In this document: positions 1 to 8,975 of the stretch, piece after piece
Layout: each line of letters begins with the position of its first letter
How positions within the stretch are numbered: position 1 is the first letter of the stretch
From: Candidatus Aramenus sulfurataquae
GTDB lineage: Archaea > Thermoproteota > Thermoprotei_A > Sulfolobales > Sulfolobaceae
DNA length: 64,000 nucleotides
Assembly (NCBI GenBank): GCA_000565255.1
Contig: ASRH01000002.1
Coordinates: 1 to 64,000, forward strand
Direction: 5' to 3'
The notes under the pieces: model-generated
What the model was told of the DNA's origin: nothing
The model's input: the letters and a program-made list of their open reading frames with translations, nothing else
The model's database searches: none
Position numbers and translations under genes: made by a program

Positions 1-126
1 ATATCTTTTCCAATTTTTAATAGTTCAACAGAAACATCTCACTCAGTAAATTATTCATATATTTATCTTGTAATAGGTGCAATAGCATTTAGTATACTGT
101 TAACTGTTGTTAAACGATATAAGTAA
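1..126 (+). CDS. C-terminal end of a membrane-anchored protein (5' partial)
   Basis: An open frame runs from the first base to a TAA at 124-126 and encodes 41 residues. The visible tail has a polar Ser/Thr/Asn-rich stretch followed by one hydrophobic helix (starting YIYLVIGAIAF) and ends in a short basic tail, KRYK. This is the usual shape of an archaeal extracellular or S-layer-associated protein anchored by one C-terminal helix with the basic end in the cytoplasm. The rest lies outside the window, so the family cannot be named. It is followed after 35 bases by ribB on the same strand, which has its own TATA box, so the two are probably separate transcription units. Confidence 0.6.
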   Translation: MSFPIFNSSTETSHSVNYSYIYLVIGAIAFSILLTVVKRYK

Positions 127-131
127 ATACG

Positions 132-140
132 CTTATATAC
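132..140 (+). promoter_or_regulatory. TATA box of the riboflavin operon
   Basis: CTTATATAC lies 21-29 bases before the ribB ATG at 161. This is the normal archaeal TATA distance for a leaderless or nearly leaderless transcript. Confidence 0.6.
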
Positions 141-160
141 TAAACCAATGAATTTCCGTT

Positions 161-823
161 ATGACATCAAAAGAGGAGATAAGGAGAGCTCTCGAGTCCG
201 GCCTGCCGGTCTTGATCTACGACTTTGACGGGAGGGAAGAGGAAACTGACATGGTGTTCTACGCGGGGACGGCTAGCTGGAAGACCGTTTACACGTTAAG
301 GACTACCGCGGGAGGGCTCATATGCTACGCCACTGGGAACAGGGAAGCCAACGCGTTGGGTCTTAAGTTCCAGACCGACATCCTTAGGTTAGATCCCTTA
401 TACAAAGAGCTTGTAAAGGCCCCCTCGTACAAAGACGAACCGGCCTTCTCGCTCTGGGTGAATCACGTGGAAACAAGGACGGGGATATCTGATGCAGACA
501 GGGCTAAAACTGTGCAAGAACTCCACAATGTAGTCCAAGAGATCAGACGCGATCCCCAATCCGCCAAGGAGAGCTTCTACTCTAACTTCTATTCTCCAGG
601 CCACGTCCCTGTGTTGATCAGCAGAAATATAAGAAGTAGACGAGGTCACACTGAGCTCTCGATAGCCCTCATGGAGTATTTGGGTCTAGAGAGGAGCGTT
701 GTGTTCGCCGAGATGTTGGACGAAAAGGAAAGCCTAAAGAGGGAGAAGGCCATCGCCTTTAGCAAAAACAACGGTTTCATATTAATTGAGGGGAAGGAAA
801 TCCTGAAAATGGTGGTGGTATGA
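161..823 (+). CDS. ribB: 3,4-dihydroxy-2-butanone 4-phosphate synthase
   Basis: Converts ribulose 5-phosphate to formate and the four-carbon unit used to build the xylene ring of riboflavin. The 220 residues match the single-domain RibB family in length. Visible family motifs are the N-terminal acidic metal loop DFDGREEETD (residues 21-30), the TGISDADRAKT segment (about 107-117), SPGHVP (145-150) and RGHTELSIAL (161-170) with the metal-binding His163. It is first in an operon with overlapping genes; its TGA overlaps the ATG of ribC by four bases. No cyclohydrolase II domain is fused, as expected for an archaeon that uses GTP cyclohydrolase IIa, encoded three genes downstream. Confidence 0.95.
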   Translation: MTSKEEIRRALESGLPVLIYDFDGREEETDMVFYAGTASWKTVYTLRTTAGGLICYATGNREANALGLKFQTDILRLDPLYKELVKAPSYKDEPAFSLWVNHVETRTGISDADRAKTVQELHNVVQEIRRDPQSAKESFYSNFYSPGHVPVLISRNIRSRRGHTELSIALMEYLGLERSVVFAEMLDEKESLKREKAIAFSKNNGFILIEGKEILKMVVV

Positions 824-1284
824 GGAAGTACGGAGTAGCGGACACTACCTTCTCCAGAGTGGATATGGGTAGCGTGGCCATAAACACGATAAAGAAGGAG
901 GACCCAGAGGCGGAAATAGCGAGATATACCGTGCCCGGGATAAAAGATCTCCCTGTAGCTGCGAAGAGGTTAATAGAAGAAGGATGTGATGGGGTCATAA
1001 CCTTGGGCTGGGTTGGGAAGACTATGCTCGACAAATACAGCTACCTCGCGACCAGCATAGGACTAATTACTGTCCAGATCCTAACGTCGAAGCACGTAAT
1101 AGACGTTACGGTTCACGAGGACGAAAGCGAGGATCTAGAGAAGCTGAAGGAGATCGCCATTGATAGGGCTACGAAACACGCAAGGAACTTAGTTAAACTA
1201 GTAAGGGACGGGAAAAACTCTTTAACTCCTTTGGCCGGAAAGGGCTTGAGGCAGGGGTATAAAGATGCAGGACCAATCGATTAA
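820..1284 (+). CDS. ribC: Archaeal-type riboflavin synthase
   Basis: Catalyses dismutation of two 6,7-dimethyl-8-ribityllumazine molecules to riboflavin. The 154-residue protein belongs to the archaeal riboflavin synthase family, which resembles lumazine synthase and is unrelated to the two-barrel bacterial enzyme. The N-terminus [15 protein letters not shown] and the [21 protein letters not shown] segment are characteristic. The start overlaps ribB (ATGA) and its end overlaps ribH by 20 bases, which supports translational coupling. Its position directly before lumazine synthase, the enzyme that makes its substrate, supports the call. Confidence 0.93.
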   Translation: MRKYGVADTTFSRVDMGSVAINTIKKEDPEAEIARYTVPGIKDLPVAAKRLIEEGCDGVITLGWVGKTMLDKYSYLATSIGLITVQILTSKHVIDVTVHEDESEDLEKLKEIAIDRATKHARNLVKLVRDGKNSLTPLAGKGLRQGYKDAGPID

Positions 1285-1726
1285 ACTGGGAATAGTAGTA
1301 GCAGACTTCAACTACGATATAACGTCACTGATGCTACAGAAGGCCCTATCCCACGCTGAGTTCTTGGGGGCTCAAGTAAAGGTTGTATTCAAGGTCCCAG
1401 GGTCATTTGAAATACCAGTAGCCACTAAGCAATTGCTTAAGAGAGGGGACATAGACGCCGTTGTAGTCTTGGGGGCTATAATTAAGGGCGAGACAAAACA
1501 CGATGAAGTGATAGCTAACCAAATTGCGAGGCTCATTTCAGACATGGAACTGGAGTACGAGAAACCTATAGGGTTCGGAGTAATAGGTCCTGGAGCTTCT
1601 CACGAACAAGCTGTGGAAAGGATTGAGGAGTACGCCTCAAGAGCTGTGGAATCTGCAGTAAAGATGGTGAGAAGGCTTAGGAAGTTCAGGGAGGCTAGAG
1701 GGGACGAGATGGTGGTGGTTGAGTGA
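1265..1726 (+). CDS. ribH: 6,7-dimethyl-8-ribityllumazine synthase
   Basis: Condenses the pyrimidine intermediate with 3,4-dihydroxy-2-butanone 4-phosphate to form lumazine. The 153 residues show the family order: FNYDIT near the N-terminus, VPGSFEIP (44-51), the phosphate-binding GAIIKGET (70-77) followed by the conserved His79, and PIGFGVI. The start ATG lies inside the end of ribC and its TGA overlaps the GTG of the next gene (GTGA). An assembled 60-mer or pentamer shell is usual for the family but cannot be read from sequence. Confidence 0.95.
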   Translation: MQDQSIKLGIVVADFNYDITSLMLQKALSHAEFLGAQVKVVFKVPGSFEIPVATKQLLKRGDIDAVVVLGAIIKGETKHDEVIANQIARLISDMELEYEKPIGFGVIGPGASHEQAVERIEEYASRAVESAVKMVRRLRKFREARGDEMVVVE

Positions 1727-2433
1727 AAGTCCTGGCAATAGAGCTCTACAAATACAAGGAGTGGACTGAAAGCCTAGGCTACGACAGAGAGTGGATTATC
1801 CAAAGCATCCAGCACGAATTAGCTATGAGGGTAAACAAGGTATCCGCAGAGCTTGGCGCATTTCTTCTCCCATTAAGGTATGACTTTTTCACTCTTCTAG
1901 TTGACGGGCTTAGGGAGAGCGAGTTGCGCTTCATCTTCAAGGAGATGGAAAGGGTGGCCCCTGTGCCCATTAGGGGATGCTTGGGCTACGGTGAGAGTTT
2001 CGCAGTAGCCCAAAGGCAAGCGTCTCTGTGTCTGTCTAACCTCTTACCTGGGGAGATAAAGGTTGGTGAGTACAAGGACGAAGAGGTCGTATCTGCGCAC
2101 TTTGACGTTGACGGGTTTACTAGCCTAACAAGAGTTACGTCTTTCTATGATGCCTTCCTTAACGTTAACAAGCTTTACTCGTCCCTCTCCGAGAAGGTAT
2201 ACGAGCTTGGGGGGATTTCCCAGTACTTGGGCGGGGATAACATAATAGCGTTTTTCGGAAGGAAAAACGTTAAGGACGTAATAGACCTAGCCCACTACAT
2301 TGATAACGTAAAGGTAGGCATAGGCGTCGGGCGAAACGCTAGGCTCTCGATGATGAACGCCACTGAGGCTTTAGAGAGGATAAGGCTATCGAGGAACGCG
2401 AGATGGGAGATGGTTCCAAGATATATAACGTGA
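1723..2433 (+). CDS. arfA: GTP cyclohydrolase IIa (GTP cyclohydrolase III type)
   Basis: First committed step of the archaeal riboflavin route: GTP to the formylated pyrimidine intermediate FAPy. The 236 residues carry the palm-like repeats of this family, including [12 protein letters not shown] in the second half and [12 protein letters not shown], which resemble nucleotide cyclase active sites. The start is the GTG that overlaps the ribH stop as GTGA; no ATG fits. The next gene starts 31 bases before its stop. Finding this step beside ribB, ribC and ribH completes most of the pathway except the deformylase, reductase and deaminase steps. Confidence 0.9.
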   Translation: MKVLAIELYKYKEWTESLGYDREWIIQSIQHELAMRVNKVSAELGAFLLPLRYDFFTLLVDGLRESELRFIFKEMERVAPVPIRGCLGYGESFAVAQRQASLCLSNLLPGEIKVGEYKDEEVVSAHFDVDGFTSLTRVTSFYDAFLNVNKLYSSLSEKVYELGGISQYLGGDNIIAFFGRKNVKDVIDLAHYIDNVKVGIGVGRNARLSMMNATEALERIRLSRNARWEMVPRYIT

Positions 2434-3539
2434 GGCTTGCGCTAGTAGGAAAGGACTTAGAGGTAAGAGAGGAAGTTAACGTTGAGGTAACTGACGGGAT
2501 AATTACGCACATAGGCAAAGGATTTGACAGCAGGGGCAGGGACTTTAGGACTGGAATAATGATGCCTGCCTTAGTGAATGCTCACGTTCACTCTGCGGAC
2601 TTCTCCTTTCCGGAGGCGGGAATTGACAAGCCAATTGCAGAGGTCGTGGGAGACCCCAATAGCCTTAAGTACTCCATGCTCAAGGGGCTTACGCCAGAGA
2701 AAGTAGCAGAGGGGATATTTAACTTCCTAGAGTACTCGAAGCGCATTGGAGTAAGGACAGTTATAGACTTCAGGGAGCAGGACATCCTAGGAAGTAAGAT
2801 CTCCAGAGAAGTTAAGGAGAGGGTAAGGGGGTTGACTTACGTAATTTTGGGGAGACTCGACGGTGAGCTCAGGGAGGAGAGGCTACTAGAGCTTTCAAAG
2901 TTCGCAGACGGTTACGGAGTTCCGAGCGTCAGTGGACACGACGAGGACGAGTTAAAGAGAATCAGAAAGGTCTTCAAGGGGAAAATTGTGGCTGTGCACT
3001 TTGCGGAGACTCTTAAACAAGGTTTGAGGGATAGCTTGGACCAAGTTATTTCTTCCCTAAGGCCAAACGCGATAATACACGGTACCAACTTATTTTTCGA
3101 CGACTTCTTACAGCTGAGAGAGCAAGGAATAAGCGTAGTGGCTTGCCCAAGGAGTAACATGTGGTTTTCTGTAGGCATGCCCAGGATAGACGAAATGATA
3201 GAGAGTGGAGTGAACCTCCTCTTAGGGACGGATAATGGGGCGTGGGTAAGTCCAGACATGTGGAAAGAAATGGAGGTCGCCTTACTTTTAACTAGGCTGA
3301 GGAGACCAATGTCAAACTTCTCCAGGGAGGTTCTTAAGGCTGCAACCACGAATGTGGCTGCCCTTTCTATAAAGAATTACCTTGAAGAAGGTAATAGGGC
3401 TAGCTTTATTATAGTAGAAGGCGAAAGGTCTGGAGTCTTCAATGCCAAGGACTTATACACTGGAATAATAAAAAGGGGAAATAACGTGTTATATTCTAGG
3501 GGCAACCCAGAATATCAGAGAAGCCCCGTTTTCTCCTGA
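2403..3539 (+). CDS. Amidohydrolase-superfamily deaminase, candidate riboflavin-pathway enzyme
   Basis: A 378-residue metal-dependent hydrolase of the amidohydrolase superfamily. Metal and catalytic residues visible are HVH (61-63), His199 in VAVHFAE with Glu202, His226 in IIHGTN and Asp277 in GTDNG. CPRSN (248-252) followed by a GTD motif is the signature of the ATZ/TRZ branch, which deaminates purine or pyrimidine rings. It overlaps the GTP cyclohydrolase gene by 31 bases and closes the riboflavin operon. The inference is that it deaminates, or removes formyl from, the pyrimidine intermediate; a nucleobase salvage role is the alternative. A GTG at 2430 (GTGA overlap) is a possible shorter start. 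Its 3' end overlaps the convergent PCNA gene by 51 bases. Confidence 0.8.
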   Translation: MGDGSKIYNVRLALVGKDLEVREEVNVEVTDGIITHIGKGFDSRGRDFRTGIMMPALVNAHVHSADFSFPEAGIDKPIAEVVGDPNSLKYSMLKGLTPEKVAEGIFNFLEYSKRIGVRTVIDFREQDILGSKISREVKERVRGLTYVILGRLDGELREERLLELSKFADGYGVPSVSGHDEDELKRIRKVFKGKIVAVHFAETLKQGLRDSLDQVISSLRPNAIIHGTNLFFDDFLQLREQGISVVACPRSNMWFSVGMPRIDEMIESGVNLLLGTDNGAWVSPDMWKEMEVALLLTRLRRPMSNFSREVLKAATTNVAALSIKNYLEEGNRASFIIVEGERSGVFNAKDLYTGIIKRGNNVLYSRGNPEYQRSPVFS

Positions 3540-4235
3540 CGCCTCTAACTTTAGAGGTAGATTGCTCCCAAATCCCATCCTCAAGTTATCTGTAAAGCTC
3601 GACACCGAAGCGGCAGTCTTGAGAACCTCGAGGCTATACGCTGATTTAGAAGGTTTATCTATCGATAAATCAGTTATTGGTTTATCCCTCCTGAGAATGG
3701 CCGTATAGCTTTTCCCTGACTCCTCAGCTGATATTTTAACTGAGTCCTCCTCCGCTTCAATGATAACTTCCTCTCCGATGGTTTCAGCGTCGTCTATTAC
3801 AGTCTTAAATACGTCCCCCGGCAAAGTAGCTAACACGGGCAAGGAGACGTTAGGTTCTTTAAGGGGTTGAGGTTCTCCCTTCTCGCCTTTGACGTATATG
3901 TTGCTTTTGGTGCCGGTCTTATTGTCGACTATTGTGATCTTAATTCCGGCGTCAGTTTCAGTTATTTCCACGCTCGATTTGCTAGACCTAGCCTTTCCCA
4001 AGAACTTCTTTACGTAGTTTAAGTCCAGCTTCACCGACATCTCTTTCTCTATCTCGTATTCTTCTAAGACGTCCTTTGGCAAGTTAAGGATTCCCATTAA
4101 TATCTTGTCTTCAGTGAGATATTTAGAATTTATACCATCTTTAGTGAAATTAAGGATAATAGTATCAGAAAGCTTACTCATTGCGTTTATTAAGTGGTAA
4201 AAATCCTTAGAATTTGAGTACTTAGCCCTGAGCAT
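3489..4235 (-). CDS. pcna1: DNA sliding clamp subunit PCNA1
   Basis: Processivity clamp subunit that encircles DNA and tethers polymerase, FEN1 and ligase. In Sulfolobales three different PCNA proteins form a heterotrimer. This one resembles PCNA1: it has SDTIILNFTKDGI near the N-terminus, LTEDKILM and the terminal FWVAPRI. An upstream GTG at 4244 adds four residues, but the ATG at 4235 gives MLRAKYSNSKDF, which lines up with the known PCNA1 N-terminus as I recall it, so I prefer 4235 (248 residues). It is downstream of rpo13 with the genes almost touching, an arrangement familiar in the order. It overlaps the convergent amidohydrolase by 51 bases. Confidence 0.93.
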   Translation of the reverse strand: MLRAKYSNSKDFYHLINAMSKLSDTIILNFTKDGINSKYLTEDKILMGILNLPKDVLEEYEIEKEMSVKLDLNYVKKFLGKARSSKSSVEITETDAGIKITIVDNKTGTKSNIYVKGEKGEPQPLKEPNVSLPVLATLPGDVFKTVIDDAETIGEEVIIEAEEDSVKISAEESGKSYTAILRRDKPITDLSIDKPSKSAYSLEVLKTAASVSSFTDNLRMGFGSNLPLKLEASGENGASLIFWVAPRI

Positions 4236-4240
4236 TAAGT

Positions 4241-4528
4241 TCACTTCTTGGCTCTTTCCTTTTTAACTTTTTTCTCAGGGCTCTTCTTCCTCTGTTTCTT
4301 TGAGGTGGAGCGCGATTCAAGTTGAGATGCGTTTTCCTCGAGGATCTTTTTGGCCTCTTCTACGCTTATCTTTCCCTTTAGTAGCTCGTGCCAGATCTCC
4401 GTGTTCTTCATGAGCAGTTCTATATCTTGCAATGACACTGCGGGGAACTCTGAGTCCTCTTCTTCCTCTGTCACTTTTTCCTCGGTTTCCTCCTGCGAAA
4501 CGTCAATCTCACTGTCCTCTTCTGACAT
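4241..4528 (-). CDS. rpo13: RNA polymerase subunit Rpo13
   Basis: Small crenarchaeal RNA polymerase subunit that sits near the downstream DNA channel. The protein has three parts: an acidic Glu/Ser-rich N-terminus, a central helical segment FPAVSLQDIELLMKNTEIW with GKISVEEAKKIL, and a lysine-rich tail ending KKERAKK that in the family contacts DNA. A GTG at 4537 is in frame, but GGTGG lies just before the ATG at 4528, so the ATG start (95 residues) is more likely. It forms a two-gene unit with pcna1, linking transcription and replication factors in one transcript. Confidence 0.88.
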   Translation of the reverse strand: MSEEDSEIDVSQEETEEKVTEEEEDSEFPAVSLQDIELLMKNTEIWHELLKGKISVEEAKKILEENASQLESRSTSKKQRKKSPEKKVKKERAKK

Positions 4529-4605
4529 GATTCCCACCTATTCGCTCACGTGAACCAAAAATATTTCATCGTGCAATATATTTCTTGTTATAATCATTCC
4601 CCTTT

Positions 4606-6204
4606 CTAACTTTCGCAAATTCTCATAGATAGCTTTATATACATCCTGATCTGCCCCACAATGAGCCTCGAGACGTATTCTACGTCCCCAGGCTCCACCA
4701 TGTTCAGTACAAATACATAAGCTGAGTTTGAGATCAGCTTTTTTACGTACTCCGTCGTCTGAGAGATGACGACAAACCCAAGACCAAACTTTCTACCCTC
4801 TGCGAAGAGTCTCTCCACAAGCTGTTCCCCGCTCTCCTTCGACAACACGAATGGCGCCTCGTCTAGGATGACTACTTTCTTTAGGTTAGACGTTTTACCC
4901 AAGTAAATGTAGGAAAGGAGGGCGCGAAGGAAGGTCTCCACCATGATGTATTTTACCTCTGGTATGGTTATGCTTGAGAAGTCGATCACGTAGCTTTCTC
5001 CGAATATTTCTTCAAAGTTTACGCTGTTGGAGAAGAACATGTTGTTTGCGACGAAATTGAGGTAGGGCTCAAGGGCGGTTATTTTGTTGAGCTCAGCTGA
5101 CGATGTGATGAACTTCTTCTTCCTCTCAGCTAGCACTACGACGTCCCTAAACGTTGGGGGCTGTATAGACCACGACCTCTGGTCATCTTCGTAGATTCCC
5201 TTCTCTTGGTAGGACTCAAAGATTAAGTTATACAGGTCTATCGTCTGGAGATTGCCTAGGTTAAACACCGATTTCAACATGTATGCGACCTCAAGCGCCC
5301 TTTGCCTAGGCGATTGGCCAAATAAGGACAGGGGATTTACGGAAATGGTAGAGGCGTCTAGTCTCTTTGCCTTCTCAAACTTGTACTCTCCGTGGACGTC
5401 GAAGACTAGGTAGCTCACGTCTAGCTTCTCGATTATTTTCTTGGCTAGGTGCGACTTACCCGAACCGCTGGTGCCCAATATAACAACGTTGTAGTTTTTT
5501 GCGTTTTCGAAGCTTAAGCAGTACTTTGCCTTTACCTTTTGCCAGCTGTACTTTACGTTCAGCCTGCTCCTGGAGAATGACGTCCTCCTCAAAACTCCCA
5601 GTATCTCTCCTATACATACTCCCTTATCTTCCCTGACCACGCCAAGTTGGGAGAGCACGTAAGGTAGCGAGAGCCAACTCGCCGCGCTAAGAGGTGAAAG
5701 TTGGATCTCTCCCACTAGGGATATTAGTACCACGTCCACGAGGGATCCCAGCGAGAGGAATGGAGAACGGAAGAGGAGAAACTGGGCCAACCAGAAGCCC
5801 ACGCTTACGGCAATTGTAGTTAAGTGGAACTTAGGTCTAAAGTTTCTGGCGTTGGTCACGAGGGTATCGCTGAAGCTCCTATTTACAATAAAGTAGATGA
5901 AAGAGGATATCGATATCCCTGCAATGAAAGAGGATAGGTAGGTAATAGAGAAGACGTCAATGCCTATATAGCTAAACGCCACAGCCAGAGAAAAGTAATA
6001 CGCGACATCAATAATTATAGAGGTAAATATAATAAAGGTCATAATTGAGTCCAGAAATAGCAGTACCGTTACTGTTACCTCCCTCTCTACTACTGTCACA
6101 AACCCCGACGAGGCGAAGAAGTAGTGTAGTCCAAGGACCTCTGCAACAATTACTGAAACTACAATAGCATGCCTAACTTCTTGCATACCTTTATAGCACT
6201 CCAA
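4606..6204 (-). CDS. Membrane-anchored HerA/FtsK-like P-loop ATPase
   Basis: The first about 190 residues hold several strongly hydrophobic segments (around 12-31, 43-70, 73-107 and 128-165, plus a weaker one near 172-188), followed by a cytoplasmic ATPase domain. Walker A is GTSGSGKS at 244-251 and Walker B is VVILDEAPF around 440-455, with a downstream EGRKFGLGFVVISQ segment typical of the DUF87/HerA group. HerA-like ATPases translocate DNA or act as motors; a membrane-embedded form could move DNA or protein at the membrane, but this is inference. The TTG at 6204 is the longest start; an ATG at 6188 (MQEVRHAIVV) is also plausible. It is divergent from the Lhr helicase across about 20-40 bases. 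Confidence 0.75.
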   Translation of the reverse strand: MECYKGMQEVRHAIVVSVIVAEVLGLHYFFASSGFVTVVEREVTVTVLLFLDSIMTFIIFTSIIIDVAYYFSLAVAFSYIGIDVFSITYLSSFIAGISISSFIYFIVNRSFSDTLVTNARNFRPKFHLTTIAVSVGFWLAQFLLFRSPFLSLGSLVDVVLISLVGEIQLSPLSAASWLSLPYVLSQLGVVREDKGVCIGEILGVLRRTSFSRSRLNVKYSWQKVKAKYCLSFENAKNYNVVILGTSGSGKSHLAKKIIEKLDVSYLVFDVHGEYKFEKAKRLDASTISVNPLSLFGQSPRQRALEVAYMLKSVFNLGNLQTIDLYNLIFESYQEKGIYEDDQRSWSIQPPTFRDVVVLAERKKKFITSSAELNKITALEPYLNFVANNMFFSNSVNFEEIFGESYVIDFSSITIPEVKYIMVETFLRALLSYIYLGKTSNLKKVVILDEAPFVLSKESGEQLVERLFAEGRKFGLGFVVISQTTEYVKKLISNSAYVFVLNMVEPGDVEYVSRLIVGQIRMYIKLSMRICES

Positions 6205-6224
6205 TTTTACATTTTAATTGCTTT

Positions 6225-8933
6225 ATGCTGACACCTTCTGATTTCGTAAAGGCGTTGAGGGAAATAGGCTATACCTCACTTACTCCAGTCCAGAAACTCG
6301 CTATGCCTAAGGTCCTCTCAGGAAAGGGCACGCTCATAGTAGCGCCCACGGGCTCTGGAAAGACTGAGGCGGCAATTATTCCCCTCTTTTACAAGATCTG
6401 GGAGAATAGACCCAGTAAAATATCGTTGCTCTACTTTACCCCGCTTAGGGCGCTTAACAGAGACCTAGAGATAAGACTAAAGAAGCTAGGGAACGCCCTT
6501 GGGATAACCGTGATGACGAGGCACGGGGACACTACGGAGAGGCAAAGGAAGGAAATACTGAAGTCGCCTCCAGATGCCCTAATAACCACGCCGGAGACCT
6601 TTCAGTACTTACTGGTAAACAAGAACTACTTACAGCTCTTCGATAACGTTAAGTGGGTCGTAGTAGACGAGCTGCAAGAGATGTTGGACGAGAAAAGGGG
6701 CTATGAGCTTTCCGTACTCCTCTATAGGCTAAAACGGGTATCTAAAAACAAGGTACAGACGATAGGTCTTTCCGCCACCATCGGCGACGTGGAATTGGCA
6801 AAGAGGTACCTCTCTAACTCTGACGTAGAGTTAGTTAAGGCTGACATAGCTAAGGAGTACCGCATTGACTTGGTAGTCCCTAAGGTCGACGAGAAGATGA
6901 TAGGAGAAATAGGGAATACAGATCCATACTTGTTCTCTCGGCTCGAGATGGTCAAGGAGATCGTCCAGTCGAACAGTCCAGTGCTTATATTTACTAACAC
7001 TAGAGAGACCGCAGAGTTCCTGGCGAGCGAACTGCAGTCTAGGTATAACCTCAAGGTTGCCGTCCACCACGGCTCATTATCAAGGGAAGTTAGGGAAGGC
7101 ATAGAGAGGGAGTTCAAAGAGGGGAACCTAGACGCCTTAGTGGCGACGTCTAGCCTTGAGCTAGGAATAGACATAGGCAGAATAGGTCTCGTAATACAGT
7201 ACATGTCCCCCAGACAGGTCATTAGGCTCCTGCAGAGGGTAGGGAGGAGTGGTCACTCCATAGGCAAAGTCTCGAGGGGCGTCGTGATACCTGGGGATTA
7301 CGTTTACGACGTTTTGGAGTGCAAGGCCATAATAGACTTATCAAGGGAGGGGTACTTGGAGAGTCCCTCAACAGAACAAAACCCCTTGGACGTCTTGGCT
7401 CACGAAATAGCCGGGATGGTACTCCAGGGGATGAGCGACTTATACGAGATAGTTTCCGTGGTAAAGGAGAGCGTCTACTTCAAGCACCTTACCGACGAGG
7501 AAGTGAGAAAAGTGTTAGACTACATGGAGTCTGCCAGGATAGTGAAACAAAGGGACGGCAGGCTAGTCCCGGGACATAGGCTTTGGAAGTACTATTACGG
7601 GACAAACATGATCCCGGACTCCATAAGGAGCTACTCCGTCGTCAACGTAGCCAACAACGCAGAGATTGGAAAACTGGACGAGGAGTTCGCAGCAATGCTT
7701 GAGGAGGACAGCGTTTTCATCTTGGGCGGTAAGCTCTGGAAGGTAGTGTCAGTGGAGAACGGCAGGATATTCGTGGACAAGGCTGAGCTGAAAAAGGGCG
7801 TCTTGCCAAGCTGGTTTGGAGAATCAATACCAGTTGAGAAGGAAGTGGCGAAGAGAGTCTACTCCTATCTAGTCGAGGCAATTTCAGGGAAGGGGAGTGA
7901 ACTTGAGGAAGTCAATAGGGTAGCGGAGGAGTACAAAAGAAGGGGTTACCCGGAGCTTAGGTATAACGACATACTCGTGGAAGTGATGGGAGACCTCTTG
8001 GTCGTCCATAGTCCCTTCGGCAGTAAAGGCAATAATACCCTTGGAGCACTCCTTTCCTTTTACCTTAGCAGGATAAAGGGAATTAGGAACTCATACAGGA
8101 ACGATCCGTATCATATCGTAATAGCGTCCGTCCTTCCCATTTCCAGGGAGGAGGTAGCCGAGGCCTTGAGCCGTTTAAAGGCGTTGAGGGACGAAGAAGC
8201 AGTTGAGATAGTCAAGAGGGCGATTATTGAGTCACCCCAATTCAAGTGGAAGCTTTACACTGAGGCTGAGAGGTTCGGTGCTATAGACCCAGACTCCGAG
8301 GCTGTAGTGAGTTCAACGCTTCTTAAGCAGTTCACGGATACGGTCATTGGAGAGGAAGCCGTAAAGGAGCTAATGGTGAAGAGCCATGACTTGAGCGTTA
8401 TCCATGACTTGAAGGAGTACAACTGGATAGTGGTGAACTCCCCCTCACCTTCGCCCTTAGCAAAGGAGTTCCTGGAGAGGCTCCTCGTTACAGACGCAGA
8501 GGAGACCCCCGTGATGCTCGAGGTGTTCAAGAGGAGGTTGCTAACGAAGCAGGTCAAGTTGATCTGCCTAGTCTGCGGGTGGAACAGGGAAGTAAAGGTA
8601 GAGAGTGCCCCAGAGAAGTGCGAGAAATGTGGTTCCGTCTTCTTAGCTGCGACGTACGTCGAAGACAAGGACTCCCTGGAAGTAGTGAGGAAGGCAATTA
8701 AGGGAGAGAAGATGAAGAGGGGGGAGGTAAAGAAGCTGGAAGAGCTGAGGACCGTGGCCTCTCTATTCTCCCAGTACAAGAGATCAGCCCTAATGGCCCT
8801 AGCTGTGAGAGGTGTAGGGCCCTCCAATTTGGGCAGGGCCTTAAGCAGGCTCTCAGACGGAGAGGAGGCCTTCCTTAAGGGGCTGTTAGAGGAGGAGAAA
8901 AGGTTTCTTAGAAATAGGAAGTACTGGCAGTAA
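6225..8933 (+). CDS. lhr: Lhr-family ATP-dependent helicase
   Basis: A 902-residue superfamily 2 helicase of the archaeal Lhr type, involved in nucleic acid unwinding or annealing in repair or RNA metabolism. Walker A is APTGSGKT (40-47). Motif II is DELQE, where many relatives have DELHE. LSATIG is motif III, and the second RecA domain has QRVGRSGH. Near the C-terminus a four-cysteine zinc ribbon is visible (Cys781, 784, 799 and 802), not present in all Lhr proteins. The ATG lies about 30 bases after a TTTATAG sequence shared with the divergent ATPase gene. Substrate preference (DNA or RNA) cannot be told from sequence. Confidence 0.9.
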   Translation: MLTPSDFVKALREIGYTSLTPVQKLAMPKVLSGKGTLIVAPTGSGKTEAAIIPLFYKIWENRPSKISLLYFTPLRALNRDLEIRLKKLGNALGITVMTRHGDTTERQRKEILKSPPDALITTPETFQYLLVNKNYLQLFDNVKWVVVDELQEMLDEKRGYELSVLLYRLKRVSKNKVQTIGLSATIGDVELAKRYLSNSDVELVKADIAKEYRIDLVVPKVDEKMIGEIGNTDPYLFSRLEMVKEIVQSNSPVLIFTNTRETAEFLASELQSRYNLKVAVHHGSLSREVREGIEREFKEGNLDALVATSSLELGIDIGRIGLVIQYMSPRQVIRLLQRVGRSGHSIGKVSRGVVIPGDYVYDVLECKAIIDLSREGYLESPSTEQNPLDVLAHEIAGMVLQGMSDLYEIVSVVKESVYFKHLTDEEVRKVLDYMESARIVKQRDGRLVPGHRLWKYYYGTNMIPDSIRSYSVVNVANNAEIGKLDEEFAAMLEEDSVFILGGKLWKVVSVENGRIFVDKAELKKGVLPSWFGESIPVEKEVAKRVYSYLVEAISGKGSELEEVNRVAEEYKRRGYPELRYNDILVEVMGDLLVVHSPFGSKGNNTLGALLSFYLSRIKGIRNSYRNDPYHIVIASVLPISREEVAEALSRLKALRDEEAVEIVKRAIIESPQFKWKLYTEAERFGAIDPDSEAVVSSTLLKQFTDTVIGEEAVKELMVKSHDLSVIHDLKEYNWIVVNSPSPSPLAKEFLERLLVTDAEETPVMLEVFKRRLLTKQVKLICLVCGWNREVKVESAPEKCEKCGSVFLAATYVEDKDSLEVVRKAIKGEKMKRGEVKKLEELRTVASLFSQYKRSALMALAVRGVGPSNLGRALSRLSDGEEAFLKGLLEEEKRFLRNRKYWQ

Positions 8934-8975
8934 GTTTAAATTACAGACATGAATTTGATTTTTAGGTAAGTCGTA

